From Pseudoneurospora amorphoporcata (lineage: Eukaryota; Ascomycota; Sordariomycetes; Sordariales; Sordariaceae), in NCBI GenBank assembly GCA_033297205.1, contig MU859500.1, forward strand, positions 1 through 12,732: 12,732 nucleotides of DNA, given 5' to 3'. Below, piece after piece: positions 1 to 8,898 of the stretch. A program made the position numbers and the translations under genes. Under the pieces are notes generated by a model. The model did not search any database and was not told the origin of the DNA. It was given only the letters and a program-made list of their open reading frames with translations. Numbering within the stretch: position 1 is the stretch's first letter; each line of letters starts with the position of its first letter.

Positions 1-152
1 AACACTCCTATTGTATCTGCAATTACGCTGCTTCCTTCAGCACTGCTGTCGTACCACCGCTTCCGCTCCGCTTAGCTACAAGTGCATAGTTCACTGTAGC
101 GTCCTTATACTAGTACTATCATCATAGGCTAGTTAGGGTATTGCAGCAAACA
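1..152 (+). repeat. LTR-X copy 1, 3' part (cut by window start)
   Basis: This stretch matches 11982-12144 in the same orientation and the reverse complement of 12640-12732. All three copies share the terminus GCATTGCAGCAAACA or its C/T variant. Over the 134 bases 19-152 versus 12011-12144 I count 10 differences, all transitions. Copy 1 lacks an 11-bp tandem duplication present at 12000-12010. The CA end fits the 3' end of an LTR. It may be the 5' LTR of element A, or another solo LTR lying upstream of it. The left end is outside the window, so its target duplication cannot be checked. Confidence 0.85.
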
Positions 153-530
153 ATTATCGTTACGTGTAGCTTTACGTGCGCGTACGGTTTGGCCTTAGAG
201 CTCTCGCCTATATAGTTAGACCTTCGCACACTTCCTCCTCCTTCCTCTTTTATGCAACAACGCATATCCTATCCTACTCTATATAGTGCCTTCGCCCTAT
301 AATAGTTTGTTACATCTAACTATTGCGCTGCGCGCGCCCATTCAATAAGAGAAAGATTATTCGTATTGCGATTGCGGTAATTAGCAATTAAAACTTAACC
401 CTATACGTTCCCAACTCGAGTCGCGAACTTAGTGTCGAGCTAAGTAAAATACTAAGCTGAGTATTTTTAAGATCGCTCGTACTCTCCTTTTTTCCCTTGT
501 ACCTGTAAGAGGTATTAGATTTAGCGATTA
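153..530 (+). other. Leader region between LTR-X copy 1 and gag of element A
   Basis: No gene is seen here. If copy 1 is the 5' LTR of element A, this is its untranslated leader and the primer-binding site should start near 153. The sequence there does not begin with the TGG expected for a tRNA 3' end, and I found no match to the visible LTR-X sequence that would suggest self-priming. An in-frame TAG at 522-524 lies just before the gag ATG at 531. The leader keeps some CpA and is less eroded than the gag frame that follows. Confidence 0.45.
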
Positions 531-2483
531 ATGTCCAACTCCATCGTCCCTAGAGCTCAACCTATGACAAACAACTTTATCACTATTATAGTTATCAGCG
601 CCATTGTAGCAGCAGCTAGCTTAGAATACTAAGACGACTTGATAGTTCTCGTCTAAACGTTCGAAGGCCTCCAGCATTAGGCAATTCAAATCTTAATCCC
701 CATCTCTCAAGCTTATAATTTTGCTAACCTTCCTATCTTTTAAGCCTTCTTCTCCGCTTTTTGTCGCTTGCTCTGCGACGATATGGTTGCGGTTAGAGCC
801 TACGCCCGCGACTTCGGAGAAGACTTTATTACGGCTAAGGAAGAAGTTGTCCGCTTGCAAACCCGCGTGAGGAATTTCAATTACGAGGTCGCCTATAAGG
901 AAAGTAATATCGCGACTATTCGAACTCAACATCTACTCGCCACTTAAGCCAACGCGAAGGATCACTAGGAATAGGTTCAATCGCTCTATAACCAGATCGC
1001 CGCTCTTAAGAAGGAGCTTAGCGACTTTCGTGCTTCGTCTTCGGCCGCTTTCCAATCCCAGAAGGACTAGCACTAGAAGATTTTCCTCGACCTCCGCGCC
1101 CAGCTCCAAACTACCGCCGGCCCGACGCCTCTACCGTTCCCGAGCTCCAGCTCCTACCTCCCGCTTCCTCCTAGTATGCCTAGCGCCCCTAGCGTATTTG
1201 ACAGCGACGATACTATAAGTGCCAACAAGAACGGTAGCGGCTATAAGTCGGTATCGCGTAGTACTATTACTCCCGCTTTTAATAGTAAGGGATCGTCGAT
1301 CAAATGTACTGCTAAGTATCGTACCTAGCGTATGCGTATAAAGTTAGCGTAGGTAGGCGAGCCCAAGATTTTTACTAATGAACGCCCCAAGTTTTCCCTT
1401 ATCGCCCGCTCCATTAAGGGAGTCCCCCTTAAGGCTATTAAAGCCGAACTAAATAAGGCCATCCTCGATGAACCTTATAAGTAGACTACGGCCCTCGAAT
1501 TAATGAACGAGCTAGATAAGAAATATAATAATATTGACGTCGTCGTAGAGTCCCGCCGCGCCTTTGAGAATTTTAAAATAACTAAAGGTATAAAGTGGAC
1601 CGACTTCGAGGAGAAGTTCGTAACGCTCGTCGATAAATGTAAGTTCGATAATGGTATAAAGATCTATTACCTCCGTTAGAAGATTAACGACCGCGTTCGT
1701 ACCGCCCTCACCTACTAACGTCCCTAGCCCACCGACGATAAGTTTAACGAGTGGCTTGAGGCCTCTCGCGACTTCGCTAAAGTACTAAAGAATAAAGACT
1801 GGCGGGAGAAGCAGGCTAACCCTTTCTATAAAACCAACTCTACTAACGCCGCCTCTACTTCTATTAGTAGCTCTAACACCTCTGTGACTAAAGTAACTGT
1901 TAGCTAGGGCGGCACCGCTATAGATCTTCACTCTATAACCGAGACGAATATCCAAATGTCTCGTATGATCGAAGCTAGCGTCTTTAAACACTACATAAAA
2001 ACAAGTGTCTACACCTGCTACGGCAAGCTCGGGCATTACTCTACTGACTACCACTCCCATGTTAACTTTAAGAAAGAAGTTAAGCCTCGCAATAACTATA
2101 ATAATAAAGGTCATAGCGGCGGTAACGCAAGCAACAACGGCCACAATAGTAACCGCAATAACAACGGTAATAATAATAACGGTAGTAACAACGGCTACAA
2201 CAGCAACCGCAACAATAGTAGTAATAACGGCAGCTACAATAGTAGTAACTAGTAACCCGCCTAGGGCTAGCATAGCTATAGCTAGTAGCGCCCTAGTTAC
2301 GATGGCGGTTACGGCTACTACGTTAACGCTATAAACCTTAACGCGGGATCTCCAGCCCCCAGCACCCCGGCTCCCGGATACTACAACCCCGTTCCTGCCT
2401 ACCAGCCTAGCTTTGTTAGCCTAGTTATAGGTAACGAGACCGGTTTTATTTCGAGCTAGGGAAATGTGCAGCCTCCTAGCTAA
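531..2483 (+). pseudogene. gag: Gag pseudogene of element A
   Basis: Gag forms the virus-like particle and packages the RNA. One frame runs without a frameshift from the ATG at 531 (TAG in frame at 522) but is broken by about 20 stops, all TAA or TAG and none TGA; the first is at 630. A coiled-coil-like stretch spans about residues 95-180. A Ty3-type capsid region lies around residues 280-400. A zinc knuckle CX2CX4HX4C sits at residues 494-507, where all three cysteine positions are now TAC (Tyr) and only the His (502) is left. An Asn/Ser/Gly-rich tail follows (about 2080-2250). The loss of Cys by TGC-to-TAC is a RIP-type change. The 3' end is set at the TAA at 2481; pol continues in the -1 frame. 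Assignment to gag is firm; it cannot make a full protein. Confidence 0.85.
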
Positions 2484-2485
2484 AT

Positions 2486-4194
2486 CGCGCTAGAAGGTAC
2501 GGGTCCAACGGACATAGAGAAGACGGTAGGATCGTCCCTATATAGTTAGAAATCGTTAAAATAAATAGATCTTCAGTAGATAGCCGTTACAAATACCCAA
2601 ATTCATTAAGTCTTTCTATCTATTTATCCTACGGACCACATAAACTACATTGTACCGCCCTCGTTAACAGCGGCTACACCGCCCTTAGTTTTATTGATCG
2701 CCATTTCGTCTACTATAATCGCCTTCCCTTTTTGCCATTTACCGTCCTCAAGCTACTTTATCTCGCTAACGGCTAAGCAAAAGGAAGCATCACCTACTTC
2801 TCCAAACTCACAATATAGGCGAGAGTCTACTACGAAGTCATCAATTTATTGATCTATAACTTAGCTAAGAATAACTCCATTATCTTAAATCACCTGTAGC
2901 TCGTATATCACGCTCCAAGCATCGACTAGCCTAATGACTCCCTAAAATTCAACTCCGCTTACGAACGGCGGGGTTGCCTTCCGCCAAGGCGCTCCAACCG
3001 CACCGCTCTACTCTTAAGCCACCATTTTACAACCCTAGGACCGCCACCTCAACAATCAATATACTATAGCCCGATAGTAAAGAACGCAAAGAACGAAAGC
3101 GAGCCTAACCAACAACGTAAAAACGCAGCTATAAGGCGACTATCCGTCTCTACTATAGTTAAACGAGCCGCTCGTCAACGGTTCTACCAATTCAAACACC
3201 GGGTTGCCAACCGCCAAGGTACCACTCCGCTCGAGAAAGTAAAGGGTAGCAGCGCGATTATACTATCTACTCTACCTCCAACGCCGCCTTTAGCACCTCG
3301 CCCAATCCTAACGTTCTGCCGTTAGGCCGGTGGCGTGAGGAACTCTGCAGCAGACTATCGGGTACCGGTCAAAATCTACAGCATCTTAGCTAGTCCTATC
3401 AACCCCGACGATATTAGGGAACTCCCAGCTGCTACTTTTAACTAGCTAGCGGAAACTCAAGGGCTCTAGATTATCCACACAATTCGAAGTAACCTAAATA
3501 AAGATATTCGAAGGTTAACTGAGGAGGACGAAAAGTTAAAAAAGGAAGAGCGGGTCTTGGATCCCTAGGGTGTTAGTAATAACCTTACACCCGATATAGT
3601 AGCGGAGGTATTATTAAGTAAAAGCAAACACCTCAAGCACTTTTTCGGCAGTAAATATCATTGTTGGATCGATGCTCTGGCAGGAGAGGGAGACGAGGCC
3701 GCACTGCAGGCCGTCAAAGTCTCCAACTCTGTCGAGATCAACGGCATAGACGACGATTTCCCCCGCTGCGAGGAAGTAATCAACGAGTATTTCGCGGTAA
3801 ATGGCATCGCTATTAACAAGATTACGTCGGAAGACGCTGTCAAGTTTCACGAGAAGGCTGACAAGCCCTCAAAGACCATCGCAGAAATTCAAACTAAGTT
3901 CCCGCGATAACACTAGTACCACACGTAGACCTTTTTGCAAAAAGGAACGGATATCCTACTTCCCTATAAAGTATATGATTTAAAAATCAAGTTTCGCCCA
4001 GGAGTAACTCTTCCAGCTTCTCGCGGGCGTACGTTCAACCCTGATAAGCTTAGCGTTATTAAGAAATAGATTGATAATATGCTAAGGAAGAAATTCATTA
4101 GGCTTTTACAATTAGAAGCCTCTGCTCCGTTACTCTTCATTAAGAAGCTAGGAGGCGGAGTCTACGTGTGCGTTAATTATCGCGGTATTAATAA
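2486..4194 (+). pseudogene. pol: Pol pseudogene of element A, 5' part (protease to RT fingers)
   Basis: Pol is a polyprotein of protease, reverse transcriptase, RNase H and integrase. The frame is -1 relative to gag. The protease box reads ALVNSGYTALSFIDR near 2657-2701: the catalytic Asp of D-S/T-G is Asn (AAC 2666-2668). A second protease landmark, YHAPSIDWPNDSLKF, lies around 2908-2953, its W being a TAG stop. A linker of about 950 bases follows, with one stop-free, CpA-rich patch (about 3610-3900). The RT N-terminus includes YDLKIKFRPG, FIRLL, LLFIKK and CVNYRGINN. The frame ends at 4194 where LTR-X is inserted and picks up at 12150. Several TAG/TAA stops break it. The family call is secure. 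Confidence 0.82.
4190..4194. repeat. Left target-site duplication of the solo LTR-X (AATAA)
   Basis: AATAA directly precedes TGTTAACG at 4195 and is repeated exactly at 12145-12149 after the AACA end of LTR-X. Deleting the insertion plus one copy restores the RT frame of element A, which is independent support for the boundaries. Confidence 0.85.
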
Positions 4195-4406
4195 TGTTAA
4201 CGTGTAGCTAGTACTGTACCTTGTAACTGCCTTGTACTACCTTGTAGTATAGAAGGCTGATTGCTAAGGATACTATTCCTTCTACGTTACGAAATTAGTT
4301 AACTCAGCCCCCACAGAATCTACTAGAACACAGAGGTTTCACTACTGCGTTCTGGATTCTCGAACCTATTTAGCATTCTCCCTAGATTGATTTGTTATTA
4401 TGAAAT
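4195..4406 (+). repeat. Solo LTR-X copy 2, 5' piece
   Basis: It starts TGTT, the partner of the AACA at 12144. The pol reading of element A ends exactly here. No coding similarity is seen, and no polypurine tract precedes 4407, so this is not the tail of an internal region. Together with 11693-12144 it gives an LTR of about 664 bp. The piece is U3 sequence by position. No second copy of this part lies in the window, so its membership rests on the termini and the target duplications. The last five bases are also the left target duplication of element B. Confidence 0.75.
4402..4406. repeat. Probable left target-site duplication of element B (GAAAT)
   Basis: GAAAT flanks the left LTR of element B and GGAAT flanks the right one (11688-11692). 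Four of five bases agree, and the mismatch is a G/A transition like the others in this window. Confidence 0.6.
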
Positions 4407-5037
4407 TGTGACAAGGGCAGTAATTTGGGCTTGGAACAGTAGTTCAATTCAGCTAATAAACTACTTTGGTCTCGAAGGCCTTGTTGATCCCTCTCGACCT
4501 CCATGAGAAGGCCGGGCTTCAAGGCCTTCTTATGCCAAAAGGAATTGGTACGTACTTGAGGTACGTATCGAGCCTTGTCACCTGAGGCTTCAAGACATTT
4601 GTCTAGCACTCTGTGTACATGTGGATCTTTCAGAATGCCTTCATCTATTCCCTATCTTCTATCTAGCGCCGTCCTTCATCTGGACACCCTGCTCTTTGCT
4701 TGGTTGGCTATAGTTGTTCCTAGGATGATTAGGATTATCTTGTGGTGAACTTTTAGTGTCTTCGGTACTTCCGTGGTTGGCTCTCTAGCCTAGTGGCATC
4801 GAGGGAAGTTCGGGTAAGTAGTACCAGTGGCTAAGAGTCCAGTCGAGGTGGGTGTTGCGGCCGGAGGCCTCCGGACACCTCTAAGGAGGCCTCCGGCCAT
4901 CTCGAGGCTGATGCTAAGCGTCGAAGGTGAGTATGGCCTAGTTACTTGAGGTATCTAACTGTATAGTAAGGCTTGGGTCCAAGCCGTGCGGCTCCTTAGG
5001 AGCTTGGTGCGGCTTAGAGTCGGATGTCCGTATGATA
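4407..5037 (-). repeat. 3' LTR of element B
   Basis: It aligns along its length with 11079-11687. The left end reads TGTGACAAGG here and TATAACAAGG in the other copy, so TG became TA at two sites there. The right end is TATGATA in both, so the outer CA has probably become TA. I count about 50 substitutions between the copies, only about two of them transversions. This copy carries 22 extra bases that complete a 14-bp-stem inverted repeat at 4859-4898. Two small palindromes, AGCCGTGCGGCT and GCTCCTTAGGAGC, lie side by side near 4982-5003. Confidence 0.92.
4859..4898. repeat. Perfect inverted repeat (14-bp stem, 12-nt loop) in the 3' LTR
   Basis: GGCCGGAGGCCTCC at 4859-4872 is followed by 12 bases and its exact reverse complement at 4885-4898. 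The 5' LTR of the same element has only one short GGAGGCCTCC palindrome at this place. The stem is GC-rich, and each arm contains that palindrome. Confidence 0.9.
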
Positions 5038-5041
5038 TCAG

Positions 5042-5054
5042 CTCCTTCTTCTTT
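5042..5054 (-). other. Polypurine tract of element B
   Basis: On the minus strand this reads AAAGAAGAAGGAG, 13 purines in a row, ending four bases before the start of the 3' LTR. A polypurine tract at this place primes plus-strand DNA synthesis in LTR retrotransposons. The assignment rests on composition and position; the 4-base gap to the LTR is slightly unusual. Confidence 0.75.
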
Positions 5055-5088
5055 AAAGCTCGCCTCGAGCCGGCGAGGTTCGTGATGC

Positions 5089-8000
5089 TTAGAGTTTGGC
5101 AGTTGGAACGCGAGGATCGCGGGGCTTGTCAGGATGAGCTTCGTAGAAGGCGATGACCTGATTCTTTGCTCCGTTAGTGTAGAAGTGCTCCTATGGTTCC
5201 TACGTAAAATTACTAGCTTTGTTTTATCCTTCCTACTTGATTCGATATAATACTTTAGCTTTAGCCCTTATAAAATCTACGATTTTCTCAACCTTATAGT
5301 CTTCTAATACTACTGGGGCTGCTTCTCGTAGGACTTGGTTAGGGTTAAGGATTTCCCGATTGCCAGCGCGATAGGGTTCCAGTAGCGAGACATAGAAGGA
5401 GTCGTGGATTCGTCATGTCTTAGGCAGGGTGAACTAGATAGTAGTAGGGGAGATCACTTGTGAAATCTTGAAGGGGCTATCGAGCTTTTTGTCAAGCTTC
5501 CTAGATGAACGCTTAGTTTTAATATGCTTACCGTTTAATATAACCAACTATCTCACCTCATAGACCGGTGCTTCCGTTCGTTTCTTATCTACTCACTCCT
5601 TCATCCTTTGACAGGCGCGGTTAAAATGTTTGCGAGCGAATTCGTAGACCTAGGTTATCCAGTGGGCGTAGAGACGACTCCTAGAATTACGAAGAGCGCC
5701 GTTAGGGAGGTTGTGTGAAGCAGAGTAATAACCGTAGTTAACGTAGAACGGGGAGATTCCAATCGCTGACGAGATGGTATTATTGTATACGAACTCGGCA
5801 GTGGCTAGCAAATCTTCCTAATTGCTCATCTCATAGTTGACGAAGGCGCGGAGGTAAACCTCAAGGATCTAGTTGAGCCGCTCAGTCTAGCCGTTAGTCT
5901 GAGGGTAAAACGCTATACTCATACGACTCTTAATACTGACGAGTTTTAGGAAATCCTTCCAAAAGTGAGCTGTAAACCGTAAATCGCGGTCCGAAATAAT
6001 GTCCAGTGGTACTCCATACAACCGCTAGTAGGAACGGGCGAAAATCTTAATTAGGTCTTCTATTTTCTTCTCTCCTACCTTGAGAGGGATAAAATGGGCC
6101 ATCTTTGTAAAGGGATCCACTATGACCTAGATGGAGTCACAACTGTTAGAGAGAGGTAGATCCGTGATAAAATCTATCGCGATAGTCTTCTAAGGGGTAT
6201 AATAAAGCTTTATAGGTTGCAATAAACTATAGGGAGAATAGCGGGGAGGTTTGTTCTATTGGCACTCATAACAGCCGCGAATGTATTCCCTAACTATTTC
6301 CTCTATCTTTGGCTACCAAAAGTTTCTCATAATAAGCTCTATAGTTTTGTCCATTCTTATGTAGCCTACGACCTTAGTATCGTGTTCTAAATTAGTAACT
6401 TCGGCTTGCAGGCTAGTAGGGACCTAGAGGCGGTTCTTTCAGTACAGTAGATTATCGGATTTCTCGTAGTCTTTATCGGGTTCGTCTTTATTAAACTGTT
6501 CTATGTAGGCTAAGTCCGTTTTTCTAGCTTCCTTGAGCTGGCGAATGAATTCATCATTCCATCGAAGGGTTAAGATGCTGCAGAGCCTTTCTTTGGACAA
6601 AAGGAAACTGCTTCCTTCATAGTATAAGAAGTATTTTTCTTACAAGACTGACGTAATCGGCTAGTCTTCACACCCCTCCCTTCTTAGGTTTGAAACTTTC
6701 CTAACGGGAAAGGGCATCGGCTTTAGAATTGAAGTAACTCGGACAATAATTAATAATAAACCAGAAATTAGCTAGCTGAATGGCCCAGCGTTCTTGCGGT
6801 CGGTTGAGGACCTTCGTATAGGTGAAATAGGCTAAATTTTAGTAATTAGAAAAGACTTCAATCCTATATTTAGCGCCTTTGAGATAAATCCTCCAGCGAT
6901 CGAAGCTGTCGACGATAGCCAAGAGTTCCTTATCATAGATCTCGTAGTTCATCTCAGCAGGCGTCATTTTCCTCGAATAAAAGGCGACGGGGTGTAGTTT
7001 GCCGTCGGCCTTCCTTTGGGAAAGAATGGCGCCGATTCCGAAATCTAAAGCATCGGTTTCCATAATAGCAAGTTCTACTGAGTCGAAGTGAGCCAAAACA
7101 AGTACTGTTGTAAAGGCTTCCTTTAAATCCTTAAAAGCTTTTACCATAGATTCTATCCATTTCTAGAGTTTCTTGTCTAGCGAGTTTCCTTTGGAGAGGG
7201 CTTGAGCGATTGTAGAGAATCCCTTAATAAACCTTCGGTAGAAATTAGCGAAACCCAAAAAGGATTATAACTCCTTAAGCGTTATAGGCTATTTCCATTC
7301 CAAGATGCTCTTGACTTTATCTTCGGCCATGCCAATACCCTGGGGAGAGATGATATAACCCAGGAACTCGACTTTAGTAACTCCCTATTTACACTTCTGC
7401 GGGGCAACGGCAAGATGGTTGTCAGTGAGCCGTTTCAGGACTTCCAGTACTAGGCGATCGTGTTCTTGCTCAGTGTCGGCGTAGATTAAAATGTCATCTA
7501 GGTAGACGAGCACTCCTACGTCCAGAAGGTCTATAAATAAGTAGTTCATTATGGCCTAAAACGTGGAGGGAGCGTTGATTAAGCTTATAGGCATAACAAC
7601 GTACTCGAAAAGGCCGTATTTGCATCGGAAGGTGGTTTTCCACTCGTAGCCTTTAGCCATTCGAACGAGGAAGAAGCCTGATTTGAAGTCGATTTTCGAG
7701 AAGATCTTAGCCGTTCTAAGGGCATATTGAAGTTCCGTAATAAGCGGGATGGGGTGTCTAACGAGAATAGTCATTCTATTGAGGATTCAGTAATCGACTA
7801 CTAGTCGGAAGGGATCGTCTGGATCTTTCTTATCGACGAACATGAGAGGTACGCTGCATAATAAAGTGGATTTTCTTATTAGTTCCGAATTCAGCATTTT
7901 CTCGAGCTAAGGTTTAAGGGCATCGAATTCGCGGCCACTCATCGCGAAGAGGGGTCCATAAAGCAGTATTTCCCCTTCTTTCAAGTTAATCTTGTAATCT

Positions 8001-8898
8001 TAGGGCTGATGATCCGGCATTCGTATCGCCGCTTCCTCGCTCATGATGGGGAGGAATTCTCAGAACTTTTCTAGCACTGCTACGATTGCGGCGTCGATCT
8101 TAGTCTAAATACTAGCGATGGTTTCTGTAGGGGGAAGTCCTAGGACGATAGAGCTAGTGCAGTTTTGCTAGTAGTATTCTGAAGCGAACTTGATTTCCTA
8201 CGTTTTATCAAAGAAATAGGCTAGTTCATACTATTATAACCACCAATGGGGAAGAATGATATCGCATTCGTCATCCATAGCTGATAGTTGGAAGTTAAAG
8301 CGGATATAGTAATCCTCTTAATATCGAAGGACGACTACTTCTATATAGTATCTGCCTCCTATCGTATCAACCGCTACGTTAAATCCTATAAGGGTGCGGA
8401 TGCGGGCCCGTTTGATCAAAGGGAGCTTCCAGACCCTAGCTTTGTAAAAGGACATAATTAGAATCGAGTTTCCTAAGTCTAAAAGAACTCTAACTGGGTG
8501 CTCCTTATCATTATAGAGCAGGGTCATACGTACGATGAGTTGTGATCCTAAGAACGGTTCTAGATAGGGTTTCTTTCGTGGGGGATTTGGTTTATCGTCG
8601 AGGTCATCGATGTTTAGCCTCTTCAGGGAGCAAACGACAGGGTTGACTGAGTTGTAAGAGTTCTACGAGGTTGACACGTAGGTAGGCCTTGTTGGAAACT
8701 TATAATATTCGACAAGAAGCAAGAAGACTGAGCTAGTCTAGAAGCTAGACTGGGCATGACTAAATACACGAAAGGTGTGCGAGAAAGAAGAAATGCTAAG
8801 CTTGCTAAATTGAGGCGAGCCGGGCGAGCTGAAGAAGGCTAGTGGTCTGTAGGGTGGTTTAGAGAACCCTTGGTAGGCATAGGCCTAGCGTATGGAAG
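5089..8898 (-). pseudogene. pol: Pol pseudogene of element B with C-terminal chromodomain
   Basis: The frame is -1 relative to gag and ends with TAA at 5091-5089. The order of domains is as follows. The protease has DLG at 8471-8479 where DSG/DTG is expected (TCA-to-TTA type change). RT spans about 7900-7250 with KIDFKSGF and an intact YLDD at 7493-7504. RNase H includes TDALDFGIGAILSQ, and NSKADALSR follows (about 7120-6700). The integrase zinc module keeps its first His (6382-6384) and both Cys (6262-6273), but the second His is Tyr (6361-6363). The integrase core keeps Asp at 6172-6174, Asp at 5989-5991 and Glu of TERLN at 5881-5883. The GPF/Y module reads SPFKI (5467-5481). The chromodomain, YKVEKIVDFI to YEAHP, lies at about 5301-5130. 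Numerous TAG/TAA stops and one frame change near 6700 disable it. Confidence 0.9.

Noticed and set aside
157..177. Similarity of CGTTACGTGTAGCT after LTR-X copy 1 to the LTR-X start GTTAACGTGTAGCT at 4197
   Set aside because: The match needs a one-base gap and stops after about 14 bases; the flanks do not agree, so a second LTR start at 153 is not supported.
693..932. Minus-strand open frame of 79 codons, and similar ones at 3614-3850, plus-strand ones at 1030-1218 and 3801-3983
   Set aside because: All are shadows of gag or pol of element A, where the true frame carries coiled-coil, capsid or linker sequence.
1785..2273. Minus-strand open frame of 162 codons, rich in Val, Ile, Thr and Ala
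   Set aside because: It is the exact antisense of the Asn-rich tail of element A gag; the low-complexity AAC/AAT/GGT codons read as GTT/ATT/ACC on the other strand. No family similarity is visible.
4195..4406. 3' tail of element A (pol end, polypurine tract, LTR start at 4393)
   Set aside because: TGTTATTATG at 4393 looks like an LTR start, but no purine tract precedes it, pol is not finished at 4194, and RT resumes at 12150. The AATAA duplication places the boundary at 4195.
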